A stretch of DNA of 64,000 bases from a bacterium (GTDB lineage: Bacteria; Vulcanimicrobiota; Xenobia; Xenobiales; JADMJV01), in assembly GCA_018780265.1 (NCBI GenBank), contig JADMJV010000029.1, forward strand, positions 114,232 through 178,231, read 5' to 3'. Every line of letters starts with the position of its first letter. Position 1 is the stretch's first letter. Positions 32,365 through 40,083 of the stretch are shown here, piece after piece. The translations under genes and the position numbers were made by a program. The notes below the pieces were generated by a model that ran no database searches, was not told where the DNA came from, and saw only the letters and a list, made by a program, of their open reading frames with translations.

Positions 32365-34485
32365 TGAAAGTCTGGTCACCAGACCGGAATGGCCATCCAC
32401 TCTCAAGCTTTGGCCAGTGGTTAAGGTGTGGATGGGAATGTTGGCTACGGCCGGCAGGCCCAGCTCGCGAGCCACGATGGCTCCATGAGAGAGCGCTCCC
32501 CCCGTTTCTACCACCAGAGCCACACAACGAGTCATAGCCATCGTGTAGCCGGGGTCAGTAGACGGGCACACGAGTACATAGCCGTGCGCGTCTGGGGGAA
32601 TTTCGTCGACATGACCCACCACCAGGGCCGGGCCTTCGGCGCTGCCCCAAGACAGAGGGGTGCCGCTCAGACCGCCCTGTGAAGCGGCCTGTGGTGCGCG
32701 ACCGATGGCCTCCAGGTCATCACTGAAGAGCACCACGGGACAGGCCAGCGATAGCAAGATACGATGGTGCTGGCGTCGTTGCGCAACTAACTCCAGATCG
32801 GGCCGAGCCAATTCCTCTTGCTGCAGCCAGAAGATTCCGCCCTGTAAGCCCAATCGGCGATCCAAAGCCAGCAGCGTGCGGCGGATTTCGGCCCAGCCCA
32901 ACATCAGCCAGTGACGGGCGGTCTCGCGCAGGGACAGCCAACGCTTCAGGTCGCTCTTCTGAGTCTTAGGAGGATCGGGCCTGAGCTTCACTTGAGCCAC
33001 TTCCGCCTGTAATCGTTCGGGTATCTCATTCCAACGCGGCTCGGCCAGTTCCATCTCGGCCGGGCCCCGATGGCCAATGGCTTCCAGCAATTGAGCCAGG
33101 TCCAGTTGGCCACGGGCCGCCGCTTGCAGCAGCGCGGCCTGGTCGGCTTCCGCCTGAGGGCGTGCGGCCGGCACCGGACGATTGCCGTGTCGAGCCAGCG
33201 CCTGCGCCGCAAAAGCCGACGCCTTCAAACTGTCTGCCGCAAAGTCGTCGACCACGGCGCCCACCACCGTATCCAGACGCTGGCGCAGGGCGGTTTCGTC
33301 CAGTGTGGACAGGTTTTCCAGGCTCCAAGTACGCACCCTGGCCAAATAAGCAGGGGCAATCTGCTGGGTGAATCGATGGGCGAACGTCAGGCGCGCATTT
33401 TCCAGGATGTACTGGGCCTTGAACATCTTCCAAATGGTGATCGGTAGACGTCGCCAAAACCCCGGTCCGGCCCACTTGAGGTCGACCTGAGGAACCGGAC
33501 TGGCCGCCAACTGTGGATGAGCCCGGATGGCCTCGAGGGGAGCCACAAAGGGAAAGTCCTTAAAGTAGAGGCCGGCCGCTCGGCTGAGATTGGTATAGGG
33601 TCGACCGCAAATCAAATCGAGTACGCCCTGCTCCTGCAGAGATGGGTCGGGATCATAGCCCAGGTCGCGATAGAGGCGCCCATAAGCCCCGCGCAGGCTG
33701 AGCATGCGCCGTACGATGGACCAGGTCATAGGCAAGGGAGTCGGCAGGGTTTCGGCCAGATTGTGGCGACTCCAGACGGTGCCGCCGGGGTGGCTCAGGG
33801 CGGCCGCCCGGGCCATCTCACTTTGGCGCAATTGTTCGCGCAGGTCGCGGCTGGCCGTGATGGGACGAGCCTGCAAAATCCAGGGCTGGTCATCTTCGGC
33901 GAAGGCAAATTCCAGGTCGAGTTCACCCCCTAGCAAAGCCTGTATCCGACGCGACACCTGCAAGACCGACAATACCTCGGCGTCGCTCAGGCAGGCGGGC
34001 CCGTCCAACAATTGCAACGAGTTGTCCCGGTGGCAACGCCAGGCGGCCGGTCGAACATGGCCGGAAACTACGGCGTCTCCGCGTCCGGGAGCGGCCTCTA
34101 CCCGGGCGCAAGTCTCTGCAGTGGTCGGGTCGCGGGTAAAAACCACCCCGGCCACGCGAGCGTTCACCATCGGTTGGACGATGACCGATCCTGTCAGCGA
34201 CGAGCGAATGCGTTGGACAGCCCGCAGCAACTCGCCCTCTTCGCTGACATCGAGAACGGTTTCAAACTGGCCAGCGCAACTCTGGGTGTGGGCGTCCTCT
34301 TGTTGCGACGACGAACGCACGGCTACGCGCTGGGCCTGTAGTTCTTTCCACGCGGCCACAATCTGATGCTGGTCGCTATGGGCGTAGACGCAAAAGCCTT
34401 CGGGAACCCGAAAGCCAGCCTCGAGCAGGCGAGCCAATCCGTAGGCCTTGCCTCCGGCTTGCACGGTGGCCTGGCGCAGATTCAT
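32350..34485 (-). CDS. PEP/pyruvate-binding phosphotransferase, rifampin phosphotransferase-like
   Basis: 711 residues. The ATG at 34485 overlaps the upstream gene by ATGA; a longer frame to 34587 is rejected. Residues 1-240 are an ATP-grasp PEP/pyruvate-binding domain (GGKAYGLARLLEAGFRVPEGF, RVAVRSSSQQEDA). The middle 280-570 is helical. The C-terminal 85 residues are the swivelling phosphohistidine domain with the catalytic His in GGALSHGAIVARELGLPAV. There is no C-terminal TIM barrel, so it is not PEP synthase or PPDK; the three-part layout is that of rifampin phosphotransferase and related dikinases. Its natural substrate is unknown. Coupled to a PQQ-propeller gene. Confidence 0.82.
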   Translation of the reverse strand: MNLRQATVQAGGKAYGLARLLEAGFRVPEGFCVYAHSDQHQIVAAWKELQAQRVAVRSSSQQEDAHTQSCAGQFETVLDVSEEGELLRAVQRIRSSLTGSVIVQPMVNARVAGVVFTRDPTTAETCARVEAAPGRGDAVVSGHVRPAAWRCHRDNSLQLLDGPACLSDAEVLSVLQVSRRIQALLGGELDLEFAFAEDDQPWILQARPITASRDLREQLRQSEMARAAALSHPGGTVWSRHNLAETLPTPLPMTWSIVRRMLSLRGAYGRLYRDLGYDPDPSLQEQGVLDLICGRPYTNLSRAAGLYFKDFPFVAPLEAIRAHPQLAASPVPQVDLKWAGPGFWRRLPITIWKMFKAQYILENARLTFAHRFTQQIAPAYLARVRTWSLENLSTLDETALRQRLDTVVGAVVDDFAADSLKASAFAAQALARHGNRPVPAARPQAEADQAALLQAAARGQLDLAQLLEAIGHRGPAEMELAEPRWNEIPERLQAEVAQVKLRPDPPKTQKSDLKRWLSLRETARHWLMLGWAEIRRTLLALDRRLGLQGGIFWLQQEELARPDLELVAQRRQHHRILLSLACPVVLFSDDLEAIGRAPQAASQGGLSGTPLSWGSAEGPALVVGHVDEIPPDAHGYVLVCPSTDPGYTMAMTRCVALVVETGGALSHGAIVARELGLPAVANIPIHTLTTGQSLRVDGHSGLVTRLSSAGH

Positions 34486-35885
34486 TGACTCAGACACGTA
34501 ACGCTGCTGCCCCCGCCCAGGTAGAGAAAACCGCTGTTGAGCATGGGCGACGCCTCGCACGGCACATCCGACACCAGATAGGCCCATCGCTCGCGGCCGT
34601 TGCTACGATCCAGGGCATGGAGGCGGCCGTCGCCCCCGGCCGCCAGCACGGTATCGCCCTGAATCACCAACGAAGAGAGCACCGGGTTGCCACAAAAAGC
34701 CTTCCAGCGCTGGCTGCCGTCCTGGGCGGACAGGCAGTAGACATAGCCATCTCGACACCCGCACAGCAATTCGCTGCCGGTAACGCAAAGGGAGGTGTTG
34801 ACGGAATCGGGCAGATTCTGACGCCAGATCGGCCGGCCGCTGGCGGCCTCAAGAGAGACAACCGCCCCGGCCGGTTTAATGGCACCTTCCCCAAAGGTTC
34901 CATTGCCCAGACCAAAAAAGACCCGCTCTTGGGCCAAGGCCGGGTGCCCCCACACCGGCAAATTTTGGGGCACCTTCCAAAGTAGCTTTCCCGATTTAAA
35001 ATCCAGGCAGACAGCGGCGTTGTCTCCGTAAGCGGTGCCTAAGAAAACGCGTCCACCCCCAACTGCGGCCGAACTATCGCAATGTCCGCAGCGACTGTGC
35101 CAGATTTGCGTGCCGGTCTTCTCTTCTACGCAATAAAATCCGTCACCCCCGGCACTGAAAATCAGTCGCCCCTGATGCAGAGTTGGGGTGCCTTCGGCGT
35201 GGCCGTGCGTGGAGGCTGTCCATATCGTTTTGCCAGTGGATGCGTCCAGGCAGTACATTTTGCAGTCGTCGTTCTCGTGCAGCCCCTCGCCACAAAAAAC
35301 GCGGCCGCCGGCGGCAATCGGCGAGGAAAAAACGGGATGGCGGGTCAGACTGCGCCAGAGCAGGTGTCCGTCATGGGCGTCAATACACTCGATCGAACCC
35401 GCCGCCCGCACCTGGGTCAGCAGGGCCGCCCCGATGTAGACTCGATCATTGATGGCTACCGGAGAGGAGAGGTAGTCGCTGCCGTCCTTGTCCAGATGCA
35501 TCCACTGGATCTTGGGCTTGCCGCCAAACGGTTGGGAGCCGATGGATCCCACTCCGCCTCCCGACAGGTCACCGCGGAACGAGATCCAGGATTGGTTGGT
35601 GACGGTCACGGGCCGAGGGGTGGGTGTAGCCACCACGGCCTGTCGGTGATCGGCAGTGGCCCAGAGCACTGCCAGGGCAGCCAACCCCAGCGCCAGCAAC
35701 GGCTTGATGTGTTGCCGGGCCTTATCGCGCCAGTATGCCATGCTGAGCAAGCTGCCAAACAGTCCCAAAAAAACCGCGAAGAGCTGCGGCAGCATGGCCA
35801 CCAAGGCCTGCAACGGGCCCATGAGGCCAGGAACCACCGCCAGCGCCGGACCCGAGCAAGCTAGTAAAAGGAGAAGCGTTTTCAC
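34482..35885 (-). CDS. Membrane-anchored PQQ-type beta-propeller protein
   Basis: 467 residues from GTG at 35885, which begins a hydrophobic segment (KTLLLLLACSGPALA). Two more membrane helices follow (about 25-45 and 58-75), then a linker of Thr/Pro and seven to eight propeller blades with repeated A-x-x-G-x-x-W motifs (e.g. DAHDGHLLWRSL, DASTGKTIWTAS, EEKTGTQIWHSR). No quinoprotein dehydrogenase metal site is obvious, so a BamB-like or sensory scaffold is as likely as an enzyme. Many paired Cys suggest an exported propeller. ATGA overlap with the PEP-utilising gene shows coupling. Confidence 0.8.
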   Translation of the reverse strand: MKTLLLLLACSGPALAVVPGLMGPLQALVAMLPQLFAVFLGLFGSLLSMAYWRDKARQHIKPLLALGLAALAVLWATADHRQAVVATPTPRPVTVTNQSWISFRGDLSGGGVGSIGSQPFGGKPKIQWMHLDKDGSDYLSSPVAINDRVYIGAALLTQVRAAGSIECIDAHDGHLLWRSLTRHPVFSSPIAAGGRVFCGEGLHENDDCKMYCLDASTGKTIWTASTHGHAEGTPTLHQGRLIFSAGGDGFYCVEEKTGTQIWHSRCGHCDSSAAVGGGRVFLGTAYGDNAAVCLDFKSGKLLWKVPQNLPVWGHPALAQERVFFGLGNGTFGEGAIKPAGAVVSLEAASGRPIWRQNLPDSVNTSLCVTGSELLCGCRDGYVYCLSAQDGSQRWKAFCGNPVLSSLVIQGDTVLAAGGDGRLHALDRSNGRERWAYLVSDVPCEASPMLNSGFLYLGGGSSVTCLSQ

Positions 35886-36012
35886 CGAGAGGCAAGCTTC
35901 TCTCTGTTGGCCAGAAACACTGCTGCAGGATTCGATTCCGCGCAAACCCGAAAGATTATGCCCGGGAGCGCGACCAGTTCCCTTTAGTCCGAAATATTGG
36001 AGGGGTGTCTGA

Positions 36013-36816
36013 GTGAAGCGTTCTGTAAATTACCTGGTGATAGTGCTGGTGCTGGTAGTTTCTGCCTTGCTGGCCCGAGGCTACTTAAACCCGGTCAAGT
36101 CAGACCCCCTGGCGGCCTTGAAGCTGGACCTGAAAGTGTCGCTGGACACTTTTTGGGGCAACGACAAGTCGCAGGTAGAGGTCACCCAAACCCAAACCGC
36201 CGATATGGTTCAGGTCAAGGTGGCTGCTGGCGTTCCCCCCAATACCCGGCCCCGCCAGCGCCAGTGGACCTACGCACTGGTGCAGTTTGTGCTCAGCCGC
36301 CACGCGGCCGCCCGGCCGGGAATGAACCTGAGCCTGGTGGATCTGAGCGACGGCCAATCCATCAGTCCAGACCCGAACCAGGCCACCGAGTCGAAAGCCC
36401 GAGCGGGAGGGGCCTTTGCCGACCCGGCCTACTTTGAGGCGGCCCGGGCTGAAATCCTCCAACGCAATGCCCAGCAGCAGGTTGACAACATTCTGGGAGC
36501 CGGGGGGGCCCTGGTGCTGGTGGACGTGACGGCTGGACCGGTGTCGGCCGCTCCGTCTGCCCAGCAGGCCATCGCCGAGGCCATACCCGAGGATCGTCCC
36601 GGCCGGGCCCGCCGTCCTTCGGCGCTGGATAGCGCCAATGAGGTCCAGGAACGGCGGCTGGTAGATGTCACCCGACTGGAGGCGTGCCTGGTCTTTACAC
36701 CCGGTCAACCCATAGAGAAGGGGATGGAATCCGCTCGTTCCAGCCTTGGCATTCAGCCTGGTCGAGGCGATGTGCTGCGCCAGGTTGTGCTACCCCTGGC
36801 CGGAAGCGGAGAGTAG
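36013..36816 (+). CDS. Membrane-anchored protein with FliF/YscJ ring-domain-like C-terminus (paralog 1)
   Basis: 267 residues; GTG start with GGAGGG 8 nt upstream. Residues 6-22 are a single membrane anchor. DPAYFEAARAEILQRN then a Gly-rich turn and GGALVLVDVTAG corresponds to the FliF segment in which a helix precedes a Gly turn and strand. The end, LEACLVF then LGIQPGRGDVLRQVVLPL, matches the RBM3 ring-building motif of flagellar FliF (in E. coli: MGFSDKRGDTLNVVNSPF). Similarity is by eye. It is followed 6 bp later by a paralog, and no flagellar genes are present nearby. Confidence 0.65.
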   Translation: MKRSVNYLVIVLVLVVSALLARGYLNPVKSDPLAALKLDLKVSLDTFWGNDKSQVEVTQTQTADMVQVKVAAGVPPNTRPRQRQWTYALVQFVLSRHAAARPGMNLSLVDLSDGQSISPDPNQATESKARAGGAFADPAYFEAARAEILQRNAQQQVDNILGAGGALVLVDVTAGPVSAAPSAQQAIAEAIPEDRPGRARRPSALDSANEVQERRLVDVTRLEACLVFTPGQPIEKGMESARSSLGIQPGRGDVLRQVVLPLAGSGE

Positions 36817-36822
36817 GCCGAT

Positions 36823-37584
36823 ATGAAAAAGAATTATGCGGTGATTGTGGGCATACTGGTGATATCCGCCCTGCTGGCCCTCTACCTGAAGCCGGCCAAT
36901 CTGACACTTCAGGCCGACCTGAAAACCTCCCTGGACCGTTTTTGGGGTAATTCGCAGACCCGCGCGGAGGTGACTGGCGGGCAGGTGCTCCTGAGCGTTT
37001 CGATCCCGGCCGGCACGCGCCAGCGCCAAAAGGAGTGGACCTTTCCCGTGGCTCGTTGGGTGGCCGGTCGCCACCCCGAAGCACGCGTGCAGGTTTGGAC
37101 GGTGAACGACTCCGCCAGTGGGCAACCGCTGCTCGAGCCGCCCAGCCTGGATTCGGCCCAAAAGGAGACCGGGGCGATGCCTCGCCCACGAGCCAGCTTC
37201 CAGGACCCGGCCTTCTTCGAGGCGGCCCGCTCGCAACTCTTGCAGAGACAGGGACAGGCCCAGTTGGACAAGCAACTGGGGGAGGGGCGAGCCTTGTTGC
37301 TGGTAGATGCCATCAGCGGGGCCGTCAGCTGGCTGCCTAACCTGCATAACTCTGCAGACTCAAGTCTGAACTATGGCAAGCGGGCCCGAATGGAGGGAGA
37401 GTCGCAATACGGCCTGCGCGAAAGCGATAGCGCCGAACAACGCCCAAGACAGCAACCCGACCTCTCCAGAATGGAAGCCTGCCTGGTGATCCAGTCGGGA
37501 ACCGACGTAGAAGCCGCCAAACGGGTGATCAACCTGGAGCTAAACCCGAAGCGTGGCGACACTCTGCGAGTGGTGAGCCTGTAA
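36823..37584 (+). CDS. Membrane-anchored protein with FliF/YscJ ring-domain-like C-terminus (paralog 2)
   Basis: 253 residues, a tandem paralog of the preceding gene: shared DLKxSLDxFWGN, RQRQxxWT, DPAxFEAAR, and the C-terminal MEACLVIQSG...LNPKRGDTLRVVSL. One N-terminal membrane helix (6-20). The RGDTLRVVS end is nearly the FliF RBM3 consensus. Two membrane-anchored, non-identical subunits of a ring-forming fold would be compatible with an oligomeric ring or collar in the envelope, but oligomerisation is inference. It is followed by a short gap, then the octaheme cytochrome on the same strand. Confidence 0.65.
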   Translation: MKKNYAVIVGILVISALLALYLKPANLTLQADLKTSLDRFWGNSQTRAEVTGGQVLLSVSIPAGTRQRQKEWTFPVARWVAGRHPEARVQVWTVNDSASGQPLLEPPSLDSAQKETGAMPRPRASFQDPAFFEAARSQLLQRQGQAQLDKQLGEGRALLLVDAISGAVSWLPNLHNSADSSLNYGKRARMEGESQYGLRESDSAEQRPRQQPDLSRMEACLVIQSGTDVEAAKRVINLELNPKRGDTLRVVSL

Positions 37585-37597
37585 CTCTAGGGGGGGC

Positions 37598-37732
37598 TCA
37601 GGCCGGGGCGTCCTCATTGTAAAGCCGGTTTCCGGTCGTGCTCTGGACCAGCTCCCGAATCACCGGAAAGCCACTCTGATAGCCGGCCAGGTTGGCTTTG
37701 AGTTCTTTTTGGGGGCAGGTGAGACCCGGCAT
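37598..37732 (-). CDS. Possible small protein
   Basis: 44 codons (MPGLTCPQKELKANLAGYQS at the start, ending in YNEDAPA) in the gap between the ring-domain-like pair and the cytochrome gene. The composition looks protein-like, but there is no ribosome binding site and the frame stays open further upstream to 37849 inside the cytochrome gene. It may be a gene remnant. Confidence 0.25.
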   Translation of the reverse strand: MPGLTCPQKELKANLAGYQSGFPVIRELVQSTTGNRLYNEDAPA

Positions 37733-37765
37733 AGGAACCGTGCAGGCGACGGCCAAGCCGGGGCC

Positions 37766-40063
37766 ATGAGGTTTTTGCGCGGGCTGTGGTTGCTGTTGGG
37801 TTGGGGTCTGCTCAACGGGTGCACGGCCCCGGGGCCGACTCCCTCGCAAACTCCCAAGCCCATGTCATTGAGCACCCCCCACTACGTGGGGACGCAAGCC
37901 TGTGCCTCGTGTCACCAGCAGCAGGTGAAGGATTGGCAGGTCTCCCATCACGCTGCCGCCATGCAGCCGGCCACACCCAAGACGGTGTTGGGAAATTTTG
38001 AAAACCAGTCTTTCAATCACGGTGGAGTGACCAGTAGGTTCTATCGCAAGGGCGATCAATATTGGGTGCGCAGCGACGGTCCCGACGGAAAGATGCATGA
38101 CTATCCCGTCCACTACACGTTTGGCGTCTATCCATTGCAACAGTATCTGTTGCCGCTGGATCGGGGACGACTGCAAGCCCTCAGCGTGGTGTGGGACTGC
38201 CGACCCAAGGCCCGGGGAGGACAACGCTGGTATCATCTCTATCCTGAAGACAAGATGGACCACAGTGACATTCTCCACTGGACGGGCATCTACCAAAATT
38301 GGAACTATATGTGCGCCGACTGCCACTCCACCGGGGTCAACAAGGGCTACGATGCCAGCACCAAGAGCTTCAAGACCAGTTGGGCCGAGGTCAACGTGGC
38401 TTGCGAATCCTGTCATGGGCCGGCCAGTTCCCATCTGGAATGGGCTAAAGCAGCACCGGCCCGACAGTCTGATTGGAGAGGTAGGGGGCTGACTCGGTCG
38501 CTCGGTCAGGCGGGCCAGTGGAGCCGCCAAACCGACAGCCAGCCGCCCAAAACCACGGGAGCCTCGCAATCCGAACAGTTCTTGGAGACTTGTGCTCAGT
38601 GCCATTCTCGGCGTTCCTCGTTGACCCTACAGCCAGGGGGGCTGCACACGATGGACGACTACCATCCGACCAACCTGGAGGGCCCTAACTACGAAGCCGA
38701 CGGGCAGATTCGTGAGGAGGTCTATGAATACGGCGCTTTTGTGCAAAGCAAGATGCACAAAAGCGGCGTTTCCTGTCGCGACTGTCATGATTCGCACAGC
38801 CTGAAGCTGAAATCGTCGGCTACCACTTTGTGCCTCAACTGCCATCAGGCTGAGCGCTTCGAAGCGGTCTCGCATACCCATCACCAACCTGCAAGCCCTG
38901 GAGCCAGTTGCATCGCGTGCCATATGCCCAGCCACACCTATATGGGTGTGCACGAGCGACATGACCACAGTTTCCGCATCCCACGCCCAGATCAGACGGT
39001 GGCACTGGGCGTGCCCAACGCCTGTAATCAGTGCCATCAAGACCGTTCGGCCAGTTGGGCGGCAGCCGCCGTAAGAGGCTGGTTTGGACCTCAGCGAAAG
39101 GGTTTTCAGACCTATGCTCCGGGCTTTGCGGCCGCTCGCCGGCAGCGACCGGAGGCGGAGTTCTTGCTCACCAAGATCGCCGGGGACTCCTCCGTTCCGC
39201 CCCTGGCACGAGCCACTGCGATCGCGGAGTTGCGACGGTATTTGTCACAACGGTCTTTGCCCGTGGTGGACCAGGCTCTTTCCGATCCAGATCCGATGGT
39301 GAGAATGGAGGCGGTTCAGGCCCTCGAGCCGCTGCCCCTGGAGCAGCGCTGGCAAAGAGCCGCTGGCTTGCTTAAAGACCCGCGGCGGGCCGTGCGCCTG
39401 GAGGCGGCCCGCCTGCTGGGAGCCGCTCCTGAGTCGGCCCTCAATAAAGAGCAGATTCAGGCCCTGCAAGAGCCCGTTCGCCAGCTCAAGGAGTCGGCTC
39501 AGGCTATGGCCGACCGACCCGAGCCCCACCTGCAGATGGGCGTTTTTTACGCGCAGCGAGGCGAGTTCGATCAGGCCGAGCAGGAGTATGTAGCGGCCAT
39601 CCAGATCGAACCGCGCTTCCCGCACAGCTACGTCAACCTGGCCGACCTCTACCGCAGTCAGCAACGGGACCAGCAGGGAGTGGATTTACTCAAGAAGGCG
39701 ATCGCGCTCATTCCCTCCGATGCCGGACTGCACCATGCCCTGGGCCTGACCCTGGTTCGTCTCAAGCAACTGCCGGCGGCCCTGGCCGAGTTGCAGCGGG
39801 CGGCCCAACTGGAGCCGGACAATCTGCAGTACCACTACGTTCTGGCGGTGGCCTTGGACTCTCTCAGTCAGCCCGCTCAGGCCTTGCAGTGCGCCCGCAA
39901 ACTCTTGAAGGGCCATCCTTATCACGGCGAGACCCTGATGCTGGCCATGCGCCTGGCAGCGGTTGCGGGTAATGCCAGCGAGGCCAAAAAATACGCATTG
40001 CGCCTGCAAGAGATGGCCAAGAGCGACCCCAATGTGGCGGCCATGCTCAAGCAGCGGCCGTAG
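37766..40063 (+). CDS. Octaheme cytochrome c lipoprotein with HEAT and TPR repeats
   Basis: 765 residues; start at 37766 gives a lipoprotein signal (LLLGWGLLNGC). Eight CxxCH heme motifs are visible: CASCH, CADCH, CESCH, CAQCH, CRDCH, CLNCH, CIACH and CNQCH, within residues 30-430. Then come HEAT-like repeats (about 450-580) and at least four TPRs (about 590-760, e.g. HLQMGVFYAQRGEFDQAEQEY). This architecture matches tetratricopeptide multiheme cytochromes of the c554/doxX-associated type seen in Planctomycetes and Acidobacteria, of uncertain redox partner. The hemes need the periplasm; the TPRs suggest a docking partner. Confidence 0.9.
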   Translation: MRFLRGLWLLLGWGLLNGCTAPGPTPSQTPKPMSLSTPHYVGTQACASCHQQQVKDWQVSHHAAAMQPATPKTVLGNFENQSFNHGGVTSRFYRKGDQYWVRSDGPDGKMHDYPVHYTFGVYPLQQYLLPLDRGRLQALSVVWDCRPKARGGQRWYHLYPEDKMDHSDILHWTGIYQNWNYMCADCHSTGVNKGYDASTKSFKTSWAEVNVACESCHGPASSHLEWAKAAPARQSDWRGRGLTRSLGQAGQWSRQTDSQPPKTTGASQSEQFLETCAQCHSRRSSLTLQPGGLHTMDDYHPTNLEGPNYEADGQIREEVYEYGAFVQSKMHKSGVSCRDCHDSHSLKLKSSATTLCLNCHQAERFEAVSHTHHQPASPGASCIACHMPSHTYMGVHERHDHSFRIPRPDQTVALGVPNACNQCHQDRSASWAAAAVRGWFGPQRKGFQTYAPGFAAARRQRPEAEFLLTKIAGDSSVPPLARATAIAELRRYLSQRSLPVVDQALSDPDPMVRMEAVQALEPLPLEQRWQRAAGLLKDPRRAVRLEAARLLGAAPESALNKEQIQALQEPVRQLKESAQAMADRPEPHLQMGVFYAQRGEFDQAEQEYVAAIQIEPRFPHSYVNLADLYRSQQRDQQGVDLLKKAIALIPSDAGLHHALGLTLVRLKQLPAALAELQRAAQLEPDNLQYHYVLAVALDSLSQPAQALQCARKLLKGHPYHGETLMLAMRLAAVAGNASEAKKYALRLQEMAKSDPNVAAMLKQRP

Positions 40064-40083
40064 CGCGGGAAAAGCCGCCTCTT

